Positions 17,601-24,922 of a stretch of 64,000 nucleotides of DNA are shown piece by piece. A program made the position numbers and the translations under genes. Each line of letters opens with the position of its first letter. Positions within the stretch are counted from its first letter, which is position 1. The notes beneath the pieces are model-generated. The model had not been told where the DNA came from, did not search any database, and was given only the letters and a program-made list of their open reading frames with translations. This stretch comes from JAAFHI01 sp039793685. GTDB lineage: Bacteria > Acidobacteriota > Blastocatellia > Chloracidobacteriales > Chloracidobacteriaceae. Location: assembly GCA_039793685.1 (NCBI GenBank), contig JBDRAL010000037.1, forward strand, positions 147,721 to 211,720, read 5' to 3'.

Positions 17601-18378
17601 CCGCCAGACCTCTTTCGAATGGATCGAAATGGTCGAGCCGTCGGTCAACCTGCTGTTCGGCTCGGCGGAAAAGATGGGGTACTCGAAGATCTGCTCGGCG
17701 CTGGGCGAGATGCAGTCGGCGTTCAAGTCGCAGAAGTCCTACTACGATCAGACGTTCCTCCCCGAACAGGCCGTCCAGAACATACTTGGCAGCTATGAAA
17801 AGCTGTCGGTGATGCTGCCCAAGACCTTTGCACTGGAACTTTCCGACACGGACCTCAACAGCAAGAAGGAAGTCCTCATCGTCAAGTTCATCCTCAAGCA
17901 GATTCCGGAAATCAACGAAAAGCTGATGAACCGGATCATCCTCGCCGGACTGTCCACCTTCGACAAGTTCATGCACAGCTCGCCGGACGAAATCTCGGCG
18001 GTGACGGGGCTGACGAAGCGGCAGGGCGAGGACGTCTTCATGAAGTTCTATCAGTATCGTCACATCTACTACCGTCACGAAGACGAGCAGTATCGCGAGC
18101 GGTTCTACAAGATGTTCGACGTGAAGCTGAGTCTGCTGCGGGAAATTCACTACGAAATCGAAGCCATCGCGGCGGAATTTCAAAAGACGCGCAAACCCGA
18201 ACTCGAACAGCGTGGGGCGGAACTCAAGCAGGATCGCCAGCGGCTCCTGTGGGGCATCTTCATTCTCCTGTGCATCAAGGAAGAATACGACCTGATCGAA
18301 TCGGTCCAGCAATCCATCTTCGATGTTCGCATTCAGAAACTGGAAGACTACCTCGCCAAGCTGGCGACGCAACTTTAA
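14698..18378 (+). CDS. Large uncharacterised cytoplasmic protein with helical repeats and a DUF4388-like domain
   Basis: 1226 residues with no signal peptide or membrane helix. The N-terminal ~290 residues are helical. Residues ~290-560 look like HEAT-type repeats (LLERLYTEEDRRTRRVMLSV, then KIALALIGLDDPRAMEVALD). At ~600-680 a stretch containing LTGHFSIQLTDGTECRID and VANGTVTHASV resembles the DUF4388/PatA N-terminal domain found in gliding and signalling proteins. An acidic linker (~880-925) leads to a helical domain and a region (~1085-1115, DEISAVTGLTKRQGEDVF) that resembles a helix-hairpin-helix. The combination suggests a scaffold in a signalling system. No catalytic motif is visible. 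Gene context is uninformative: it stands alone between repeat-filled gaps. Confidence 0.7.
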   Translation: MDEALQQAVADFELFLSGQRAPALVGPSLVAVMQTDVRTISWVVLNWVSKYPGPNPLETVMAARNKVFDIFFYRVVKFENVFRFFPQFEQFLIEMCPPAYRPHLVGLLQARPWQEIRPIGELKQQQVFALEKRSEVKVQDEQFNENIYRNATHNVLNVEKRYEFADEKVGEQMVQHQAKVNELFSDFVGLVKDKQARKEIFIANEADKDSVYENKRRFSIEDYLAQSIDLAVAFFNDDFLPQSCQMMDLVGELCAEREFTFENSARLQAKFELFSTKKIDEYSVTKPARILIGDILSRFSGWYPEKLLERLYTEEDRRTRRVMLSVLEAYGGRIYPMLIHQLEHCTAQTPWYYIRNLIYLLGRVVTPEKAERERALALTEAHLKPGNMRQVNLQSVATFTFIGGDSAVTKLIAKLAEFKKFDDPQSVEIASKIALALIGLDDPRAMEVALDHGLKDWNNEYVERFSQTFFTPPTIGYLTKRIRTEMTKIRRTFSLLGNPEAASNLLKCISHQRTDEVTALCEEITKSISARSPLHQTAANILANTSAFPPAVAVDRNLNRLLIQKNIPEALIYAWEGGLTGHFSIQLTDGTECRIDVANGTVTHASVPAFYLESDNAFYWLFMLDPRDVGLAYFTTNTPPEPKNILLETWFLLHEALLQRSELKQISSAAIQPNSKFSQRKVNPALVNFKDSPEPAKCKVVWDALVDNPDMEKLQQQTRFGKYELYKLLFFLIRQNLVLVDADRIASDAGSIAEGLAMLDANLQRIRRKPLIFAPYLASAEVCQELVKTTSDDTLRFALDVLGRYYLSAYNERRFFVGTSVDTCAQTLQLITGYNRLKSQTDRKNLRDYIDFAFQETMAEGIAPIPSVAPVPVSTLQKLENIQLLNDAFDDTADALFDEESVDDLFGALDAAMNNQGMGLNTSSASIDGGLTESEEAMLMELYDNIAVAYVKPLKDFIREIQLNKKIRRQTSFEWIEMVEPSVNLLFGSAEKMGYSKICSALGEMQSAFKSQKSYYDQTFLPEQAVQNILGSYEKLSVMLPKTFALELSDTDLNSKKEVLIVKFILKQIPEINEKLMNRIILAGLSTFDKFMHSSPDEISAVTGLTKRQGEDVFMKFYQYRHIYYRHEDEQYRERFYKMFDVKLSLLREIHYEIEAIAAEFQKTRKPELEQRGAELKQDRQRLLWGIFILLCIKEEYDLIESVQQSIFDVRIQKLEDYLAKLATQL

Positions 18379-18381
18379 GAA

Positions 18382-18490
18382 GTCTGGAGTCCGGAGTCGG
18401 GAGTCAAGAGTCTGAAAAACGACCATTCGCCTCCGGGCCTGTACCAACAGGCGCTTCCTGACTCCAGACGCTCGACTCCCGACTCCCGAC
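18382..18490. repeat. Intergenic element: inverted GGAGTCG-type heptamer arms around a short palindrome
   Basis: Left arm 18382-18414 repeats GGAGTC at 7-bp spacing. Right arm 18458-18490 carries the same words on the other strand (GACTCCC). The loop contains the perfect hairpin GCCTGT-ACCA-ACAGGC (18437-18452). A run of six T follows the right arm and is followed at once by the ATG of the methyltransferase. The whole gap between the two genes (118 bp) is this element. The hairpin plus T run could act as a terminator. Confidence 0.8.
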
Positions 18491-18496
18491 TTTTTT

Positions 18497-19495
18497 ATGG
18501 CTTCTCCCGAACTTTTTTTCGCCACCATCAACGCCTACCAGCGCACCGAGGCGCTGAAGGCGGCGCTTGAAATCGCTCTTTTTACCGCCATCGGACCGGA
18601 CGGCAAGACCGCCGCCGAAATCGCCACGGCCTGCAAGGCTTCTGAGCGGGGCGTCCGCATTTTGAGCGACTACATGACGATCTGCGGCTTTCTGGTGAAG
18701 GAAGGTGATACTTATCGCCTGACCGAAGACTCGGCGGTGTTTCTGGACCGCAACTCGCCCGCCTATCTCGGCGGCACGACGCAGTTTCTGGCCTCGTCCG
18801 ATCTGGTGGACCACTTTTCACGGCTCGCCGAGGCGGTTCGGCGCGGCGGGACCGCCGATGACCACGGCGGCACGACGACCGATGAATTCGACGGATGGGT
18901 GAAGTTCGCGCGGGGAATGGCCCCGATGATGCGTCCCGCGTCGCTCGAAATTGCTGAACTGGTCGATCCCGCCCCCGAGCGGAGTTTGCGGATTCTCGAC
19001 ATCGCCGCCGGTCACGGGCTGTTCGGAATCGCGTTCGCGCAACGCAATCCGGGCGTGACGGTTGTGGCACAGGACTGGGGCAAGGTCCTCGACGTGGCTT
19101 TTGAAAACGCGACGGCGGCGGGCGTCGCCGACCGTTATGAACGCCTTCCCGGCAGCGCCTTCGACGTTTCGTTCGGCGACGGGTATGATGTGGTCCTGCT
19201 GACGAACTTCCTCCACCATTTCGACATTCCGACCTGCGTCGGTCTGTTGAAGAAAGTCCGCGCCGCCCTCGCTCCCGGCGGGCGGGTCGCGACGCTCGAA
19301 TTCGTACCGAACGAGGACCGGGTGACCCCGATGACCTCGGCGGCCTTCAGTCTGGTGATGCTGGCCTCGACCCCCAGCGGCGATGCCTACACCTTCAACG
19401 AACTGTCGGCGATGTTTTCCGAAGCCGGTTTTTCACGGAGCGAACTGTTTCAGCTCAACCGCTCTCCGGCGCAGGCGGTGATTTCTTACGTCTGA
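18497..19495 (+). CDS. Class I SAM-dependent methyltransferase (plant O-methyltransferase-like)
   Basis: 332 residues with a typical two-part layout. The N-terminal winged-helix dimerisation domain (1-95, TAAEIATACKASERGVRILS) precedes a Rossmann methyltransferase domain (about 155-330). SAM motif I is ILDIAAGHGLFGIAF, and the acidic residue after strand 2 is in VVAQDWGKVLD. The later segment DVVLLTNFLHHFD has the His often used as catalytic base in this family, but that assignment is tentative. The likely reaction is O-methylation of a small molecule; substrate unknown. The ATG sits six bases after the repeat element and has no Shine-Dalgarno, so it may be poorly or specially translated. The enoyl-CoA hydratase-family gene follows 33 bp downstream and is probably cotranscribed. 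Confidence 0.85.
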   Translation: MASPELFFATINAYQRTEALKAALEIALFTAIGPDGKTAAEIATACKASERGVRILSDYMTICGFLVKEGDTYRLTEDSAVFLDRNSPAYLGGTTQFLASSDLVDHFSRLAEAVRRGGTADDHGGTTTDEFDGWVKFARGMAPMMRPASLEIAELVDPAPERSLRILDIAAGHGLFGIAFAQRNPGVTVVAQDWGKVLDVAFENATAAGVADRYERLPGSAFDVSFGDGYDVVLLTNFLHHFDIPTCVGLLKKVRAALAPGGRVATLEFVPNEDRVTPMTSAAFSLVMLASTPSGDAYTFNELSAMFSEAGFSRSELFQLNRSPAQAVISYV

Positions 19496-19528
19496 GCCGC
19501 GCGAAACTCCTTTCATCGCGAGGCGAAT

Positions 19529-20524
19529 ATGTCCGAACCAAGTTCATCCGTCCTGTTCGACACGAACGGGCCGGTGGCCTTTATCACCCTCAACCGGCCC
19601 AAAGCCATCAACAGTCTGAATCTCGAAATGATTCGGCTGATCAACGGCTATCTCGATGCGGTCGAAAAACACGACGAGTTGAAAGTCGTCCTGCTCTCCG
19701 GCGCAGGCGACCGCGGGTTTGCTTCCGGCGCGGATGTGAAATGGCTGCGCGAATGCGTCATCAGCGGGAATGTGGAAGAAGCCGACCGCTTTTTCGAGGA
19801 GGAATACGCGCTGGACCTGCGGATTCACCGGTTCTCGAAGCCGGTGGTTGCCGTGATGGACGGCATCACGATGGGCGGCGGCCTTGGCCTCGTGATGGGC
19901 GCGCGTTACCGAATCGTCACCCAGCGGACGCGCATCGCCATGCCCGAAACGCTCATCGGTTTTTTCCCGGATGTCGGCGCAAGCTGGTTTCTGAACCGGT
20001 TGCCGGGCGCGTGGGGGACCTACCTCGCGCTGACGGCCAACGAGATTTCCGGCGCGCTCGCCAAATCCATCGGGTTCGCCACGCACCGCGTGGACGCGAT
20101 GCGCCTGGAGGAACTTCCTTCCGAACTGGCGCGCGCCGCGGTCTCGGGCGATTTCGGATTTCTCGACGACTGGGCCGCCGCCCTGACGGCGGTCAAGCTC
20201 GAACACGCCGCGTGGATCGACCAGCATTTCGGATTGAATTCGGTTTCGGAAATCCGCGCCGCGCTTGAAGCCACCGCCGGAAGGGACGCGGAAGATCCGG
20301 AATCCCGCTGGGCGTCGGAAAATCTCGCGAAGGTCGCCGCCGGTTCGCCGCACGGCATCGCCCTGACCTGGAAACTGCTGCGCGGGAATCCTCCGGCCTC
20401 GCTTGAGGAAGCCTTCCGCAACGAATATGACGCCGCCCGCGTTGCGATTCGCCATCCCGACTACGCCGAGGGCATCCGCGCCCGGCTGGTGGACAAGGAT
20501 TTCAAACCCTCCTGGGCCGCCTGA
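19529..20524 (+). CDS. Enoyl-CoA hydratase/isomerase family protein, 3-hydroxyisobutyryl-CoA hydrolase-like
   Basis: 331 residues, crotonase fold. The oxyanion-hole segments are SGAGDRGFASGADVKWL and GITMGGGLGLVMGARYRI. The block ETLIGFFPDVGASWFLNRLP, followed by GTYLALTANEISGALA, is typical of the 3-hydroxyisobutyryl-CoA hydrolase branch (valine catabolism) rather than plain hydratases. The C-terminal extension (about 255-330), with HGIALTWKLLRG and a final DKDFKPSW, also fits that branch. It probably releases 3-hydroxyisobutyrate, or a related short hydroxyacid, from CoA. It is cytoplasmic. No other valine-degradation genes are in the window, so the assignment rests on sequence alone. Confidence 0.87.
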   Translation: MSEPSSSVLFDTNGPVAFITLNRPKAINSLNLEMIRLINGYLDAVEKHDELKVVLLSGAGDRGFASGADVKWLRECVISGNVEEADRFFEEEYALDLRIHRFSKPVVAVMDGITMGGGLGLVMGARYRIVTQRTRIAMPETLIGFFPDVGASWFLNRLPGAWGTYLALTANEISGALAKSIGFATHRVDAMRLEELPSELARAAVSGDFGFLDDWAAALTAVKLEHAAWIDQHFGLNSVSEIRAALEATAGRDAEDPESRWASENLAKVAAGSPHGIALTWKLLRGNPPASLEEAFRNEYDAARVAIRHPDYAEGIRARLVDKDFKPSWAA

Positions 20525-20539
20525 GCGATTCGGAACCGT

Positions 20540-23440
20540 TTATTCGGGGAACAGATCCGTCAGACGGCCGGGAACCTGCCTTGTACGTTCCAGGGCCGTG
20601 TTGACGGTTTTGACCATGTCCTTTTGAGTAAAGGGCTTGTTCAGGAAGTAAAATCGCCTCTGGTCAAAATCCGGCGGAAGACTCACATCGAGATTTCCGG
20701 TCATGACGATGACCGGCATGGCTGGAAACATCGCGGTCAAAAGGCTGATGAGCGCGCGTCCGCTCATCCTCGGCATGACCCAGTCGGTCATCAGCAAATC
20801 GAACCCGTTCGGTCTTTGTTCAGCCAGCCGGACGGCCTCTTCGCCGTTTGCGGCAAGCGTGACTTCCAGCCCCTCGTCATTAAGCATCTCTTCCAGCAGT
20901 TCGCGCGTATCCGGTTCATCCTCGACGAGCAGGACCGACCGACCGGGATGGGGCGTTTCCCGTCCTGTCCCTTCGACGGATTTCGGGACCGGCATCCTTT
21001 TCGAAACCGGGAACGCCATTCTGAAACTGGTTCCCCGGCCGGGGGTCGAGCTGACCCGGATGATCCCGTTCGATTCGTAGACGAAACCGAAGACCGAATA
21101 CAGTCCCAAACCGGTGCCGTGGCCCACTTCCTTGGTCGTGAAGAACGGCTCGAAGATGCGTTCGAGCGTGGCCGGGTCCATGCCGATTCCGGTGTCGGTG
21201 ACCTCGATGAGGCAGATTGGGGTCTGGTCGGTGAAGGGGGGCTGGTCGCATTCCGGCTCCAGCAGGGTTTCCGCCGTTCCGTACGCAAGTCGGAGTCTCA
21301 GTTTTCCCCCTTCCGGCATTGCGTCCCGGGCGTTGACGGCCAGATTGAGAAGACTCTGAACCAGTTTTTCCGGATCGAGATCGACGAAAACGGGATGCGG
21401 CGGGACATTCAGGGTGAGTTCGATGTTCGAAGGGATGACCTTTTCCAGCATCGAGTGGGTTTCCCTGACGATTTCGTTGGTGTTGACCACGGTTGATCGG
21501 TTTGGGCCGGACCGGCTGAACGCCATCAGTTGCTTGACCAGTTCCGCTCCCCGGTTCGCCGCCGTCCGGATGAGGTTGACCTGGTTATGTTCCTTGGTGC
21601 CCTCGGGGAGTCGGCGGTTCAACAACTGGGCGTGTCCGCTGATGATCATCAGGATGTTGTTGAAGTTGTGGGCCACCCCGCTCGTGAGCTGACCGACCGC
21701 CTCCATCTTTTTCATGTTGCGGGTCTGCTGCTCGATATTGCGCCGCTCGGTGATGTCGCGCTGGATCGCAACCCAGTGGGTAAAGATTCCGTCCTCGCGC
21801 TGAATCGGGACAATGGAAAGTTCCGCCCAGTAATTCGTTCCGTCCTTGCGGTAGTTGAGAATCTCGACGGTGATGGATTCCCATTTGGCGATTGCCTCGC
21901 GGATGCGGATGCGGGTTTCCTCGGACGTTTCCGGCCCCTGAAACATGCGGGGCGTCTGGCCAAGAATTTCCTCTCGCGTGTAACCGGTCTGTTCCCGAAG
22001 CGCCCGGTTGGTGTAGACGATTCGCTGCCCGCTGTAGTCACCGTGCGCCACGTCGGTGATGAGGATCGAATCACGGGCGTTTTCCACCGCCGATTCGAGC
22101 AGTCGCAACTGTTGTTCCCGTTCGCGAAGCGCCTGAATCAGATTGTTCTGTTCGGTCACTTCCATCAGAAACCCGCAGAGCGCCGCCGTTTCGCCCTCTT
22201 CATTGAGAAGTGGAAACTGAGTCACCATCAGATCATGAGCGGCGTCGTTCAATTCGAGGCGGGTTTCAAAGGTGACGGGCTGGAAGTCCGATACGCCGTC
22301 GGTGGCGCAGGTGCGAGTCAGCCCGGCCGTAGGCAATTCCGCGGGATTGGCCCCGGCGACTTCCTCCAGGCTCAGGCCGGTCAGCTTTTCGAAGGCCGGA
22401 TTGACATAGAGGTAACGTCGTTCCGGGTCCTTGAGGAAAAAGGGAAGCGGGGAACTGCCGATGACCTGACTGAACCGGTTTTCGCTTTCGCGCAATGCCA
22501 GATAAAGCTGGTGACGTTCCTCGATGTCCTGTTTCAGGCGTTCGATGAGTTGTGCCTGCTGGATGGCAATTCCGATGTGTTCCGCGATGATGCGCGCAAA
22601 CGTCATCTGGCGGGCAATCCACGCCGCTCCGTTCTGTTGCTTCAAAAGGCTGAGACTTCCCCAGATTTCGTTGTGGACCACAATCGGAATGAGAAGCCAC
22701 GCTCCGGGAAAATGTTCAGAGACTTCCTGATTGACCGGGTCTGAAAGCGTGTCGGTGTTCTCGATGGTGACGATTTGTTTTCGTTTGAGCTTCTCGGCAA
22801 TGGGATTGTCGTCGTCGGGAATCTGAAATCCGACCGTTTTCGGGATTTTCAGGGAACTCGTGGCCTCGGCTTCGTGACGCCAGACGCCAAGGTCGGCGAG
22901 ATAGCGGACCACCACGGCATGATCGGTGCCGAACAGCCTTCCGATATCCTCGGTTACAACCCGAAACAGTGACGCCAGATCCCCGGCTTCACGAATGGAC
23001 GTCAGTACCCGGTTCAGGCTTTCCCATTGAGATTCGATGGTACTTGATATGTCACCCTGCGGAACGGCCAGTCGTCGCAGGAGGGCCGGCAGGCGGTCGA
23101 GTCGGTCGTTGATGAGGTAGTCGGCAATCACGCCCCTTTCCCAGACGGCACAGGCCGTCGTCTCAAGCGATGCGGGCACGACGGCAATGAACCGGCGGTC
23201 GGAGAAGGGGCGGAACATCCCTTCGATCTGATCGAAATGACTTTGTTCCTGAAAACCGAGCAGCACAATCTCACCGGAGGCAGTCTCCTCCAGCGTTTCA
23301 ATCCGGACACATGGAATCCCCTCGGCGTTCAGCGCGGCGCAAATCGGGCCGAGGGCATCGGCGACCGGAGCGTAAATCTGAATGGGCAAGGCGGATGTGG
23401 GAAGGCCAATATCCGACATTTGATTCCGAAAACACGGCAT
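20540..23440 (-). CDS. Hybrid sensor histidine kinase (GAF, PAS/PAC, HisKA, HATPase, receiver)
   Basis: About 966 residues from ATG 23440; ATG 23419 is an alternative and neither has a clear ribosome-binding site. There are no membrane helices, so it is a cytoplasmic sensor. In order: an N-terminal module with a pseudo-receiver look (1-130), a GAF domain (about 160-310), two PAS domains (about 330-450 and 460-580, the second with TGYTREEILGQTPRMFQGP), HisKA (phospho-His near 592, GVAHNFNNILMIISGHAQLL), HATPase_c (DTGIGMD, then GTGLGLYSVFGFV) and a C-terminal receiver (phospho-Asp near 887, LLMTDWVMPRMSG). The second PAS resembles LOV/flavin types, but the flavin cysteine motif was not seen. 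No output regulator is adjacent. It ends 15 bp from the convergent hydrolase gene. Confidence 0.92.
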   Translation of the reverse strand: MPCFRNQMSDIGLPTSALPIQIYAPVADALGPICAALNAEGIPCVRIETLEETASGEIVLLGFQEQSHFDQIEGMFRPFSDRRFIAVVPASLETTACAVWERGVIADYLINDRLDRLPALLRRLAVPQGDISSTIESQWESLNRVLTSIREAGDLASLFRVVTEDIGRLFGTDHAVVVRYLADLGVWRHEAEATSSLKIPKTVGFQIPDDDNPIAEKLKRKQIVTIENTDTLSDPVNQEVSEHFPGAWLLIPIVVHNEIWGSLSLLKQQNGAAWIARQMTFARIIAEHIGIAIQQAQLIERLKQDIEERHQLYLALRESENRFSQVIGSSPLPFFLKDPERRYLYVNPAFEKLTGLSLEEVAGANPAELPTAGLTRTCATDGVSDFQPVTFETRLELNDAAHDLMVTQFPLLNEEGETAALCGFLMEVTEQNNLIQALREREQQLRLLESAVENARDSILITDVAHGDYSGQRIVYTNRALREQTGYTREEILGQTPRMFQGPETSEETRIRIREAIAKWESITVEILNYRKDGTNYWAELSIVPIQREDGIFTHWVAIQRDITERRNIEQQTRNMKKMEAVGQLTSGVAHNFNNILMIISGHAQLLNRRLPEGTKEHNQVNLIRTAANRGAELVKQLMAFSRSGPNRSTVVNTNEIVRETHSMLEKVIPSNIELTLNVPPHPVFVDLDPEKLVQSLLNLAVNARDAMPEGGKLRLRLAYGTAETLLEPECDQPPFTDQTPICLIEVTDTGIGMDPATLERIFEPFFTTKEVGHGTGLGLYSVFGFVYESNGIIRVSSTPGRGTSFRMAFPVSKRMPVPKSVEGTGRETPHPGRSVLLVEDEPDTRELLEEMLNDEGLEVTLAANGEEAVRLAEQRPNGFDLLMTDWVMPRMSGRALISLLTAMFPAMPVIVMTGNLDVSLPPDFDQRRFYFLNKPFTQKDMVKTVNTALERTRQVPGRLTDLFPE

Positions 23441-23910
23441 CAAGATTTCGGGGCTGATGGCGGTCGGAGAACATCCGGAGGTGGTCCCGTGGGGAGTCCT
23501 CTAAAGGACGAGGGTGACGAAAAAAGGTCGGCCCTTGTCGCGGAGGTGGAGAAACCCGGAAATCGTTCAGTCGCAACCATGATTGAAGCCCGAAAACCTT
23601 AATCCCCTTTTATTGAAAGTCAACCTGTAAGGACCGGCCGGAAGCCGTTTCGGAAGGCAAGCGAAAATTAAAAATTGATGAATGCGGTCCCTTCGTCCGG
23701 ATGGCCGCGCGCAGGCGGCTTGAGTCCGGATGGCGGCGGCGCGATGATGACGCTCCGCTCGCCTTTGTAGATTCCCGCCGTCGGCGGGTGACGTTCAAAC
23801 CATTGGAATTCGGCATTGTCACGGCCTACCGGAACAAATGATCGGCGCCGACGTGCGCGAATGACATCCGGGTACTCCGGACACATCGAATTGGGGAAAG
23901 GGATCGGGTG
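23441..23910. other. Divergent intergenic region, nothing coding seen
   Basis: 470 bp between the hybrid kinase and the GspF-like gene. Short open frames exist on both strands, but they have arginine-rich shadow-like composition and no ribosome-binding site. It should contain the promoters for both neighbours. Confidence 0.5.
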
Positions 23911-24885
23911 ATGTTCACGAAAAGCCGCGACATGATCGCGTTCTACACGCAGATGAGCGATCTCTACCGGTCGGGCGTGGCCCCGGTCGAGGCGATCCCG
24001 CTCGCCGCCGGGCATGTGAAAACGGGTTCCGTTGAACGCGCCGCCGCCGACCTGCACCGCGCTGCGTTGCGTGGCGAGATGATGTCGCACGTCTGCGCGC
24101 GGCATCCGGGCGTTTTCACCCCGATTGACACGGCGCTCATCGCGGCGGGCGAACAGCACGGACGCCTCGACCACAGCTTCCGCCAGCTTGCCGGGCTGGC
24201 CGAACGCGAATACCGCGCGAAACGACGGCTCATTTTCGGGATGGCCTATCCAGTGTTTCTGCTCGTAATGGCCTGGCTGTTGCCGCCGCTGTCGGTTTTG
24301 GTGACCCAGGGGCCGGAAGCCTACGTTGCGACGGTGGGGATGGCGGCGGTGCCGTTCATCGTCGTCATCGGCGGCGCGTTCGTGGCCTACAAGTTGTTTC
24401 GCGGCGCGACCCGCGCGCTCTATGACCAGGTGGTTCTTTTCGTGCCCGTCATCGGATCGGTGTTGAAAAGCCTCGCGGTGGCGCGATTCAGCCGGGCCAT
24501 GTCGCTTGTCTACGCCGCAAGCGGGGACCTCCGGAAAAGCCTGTCGCTCGCGATTTCGGCATTTGGAAATGCGCATCTGGAAAAACTGTGTCGCGGCGCG
24601 AAATGGCGGCTTGACGGCGGCGCGACGCTTACGCAGGCGCTGACCGCCGCCAAGGTTTTTTCCACCGAGGACATCGCCTCGGTCGCCGTCGCCGAACGCT
24701 CCGGGACACTCGAACCGATGTTCGAGGTGATGGCCCAGCGGCACGAGGAACAGGCCGACCGTTCGATAAAGACGCTGCTGGCCGTGATTCCGATTGCGGT
24801 GTTCCTGATGGTCGCGGCCTACATCGGCTACATCGTGGTCAGTTTCTACGCGGGCTACGCGCGGCAGATCGAACAGATCAAATAG
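23911..24885 (+). CDS. Type II secretion / type IV pilus inner-membrane platform protein (GspF/PilC family), orphan
   Basis: 324 residues. It holds two T2SSF domains (about 8-130, FYTQMSDLYRSGVAPVEAI, and about 195-310, FSRAMSLVYAASGDLRKSL) and three membrane helices (about 110-128, 140-160 and 290-312). It is shorter than classic GspF/PilC (about 400 residues), lacking part of the N-terminal region. The start is ATG 23911; a GTG three bases earlier is also in frame. No GspE, pilin or secretin gene is near. It could serve the pilus machinery encoded elsewhere or the minor pseudopilin-like proteins, but the sequence does not show which. Confidence 0.88.
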   Translation: MFTKSRDMIAFYTQMSDLYRSGVAPVEAIPLAAGHVKTGSVERAAADLHRAALRGEMMSHVCARHPGVFTPIDTALIAAGEQHGRLDHSFRQLAGLAEREYRAKRRLIFGMAYPVFLLVMAWLLPPLSVLVTQGPEAYVATVGMAAVPFIVVIGGAFVAYKLFRGATRALYDQVVLFVPVIGSVLKSLAVARFSRAMSLVYAASGDLRKSLSLAISAFGNAHLEKLCRGAKWRLDGGATLTQALTAAKVFSTEDIASVAVAERSGTLEPMFEVMAQRHEEQADRSIKTLLAVIPIAVFLMVAAYIGYIVVSFYAGYARQIEQIK

Positions 24886-24922
24886 CGTTGGCGCGCGCAC
24901 GGGCCAAGCCTTCTTTCATGTG

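Noticed and set aside
16333..18531. 732-residue minus-strand open frame
   Set aside because: Antisense shadow of the 1226-residue gene in GC-rich DNA, and it runs into the repeat element at one end. Composition is unlike a real protein.
23668..24900. 410-residue minus-strand open frame
   Set aside because: Mirrors the GspF-like gene, whose domain motifs are clear on the other strand.
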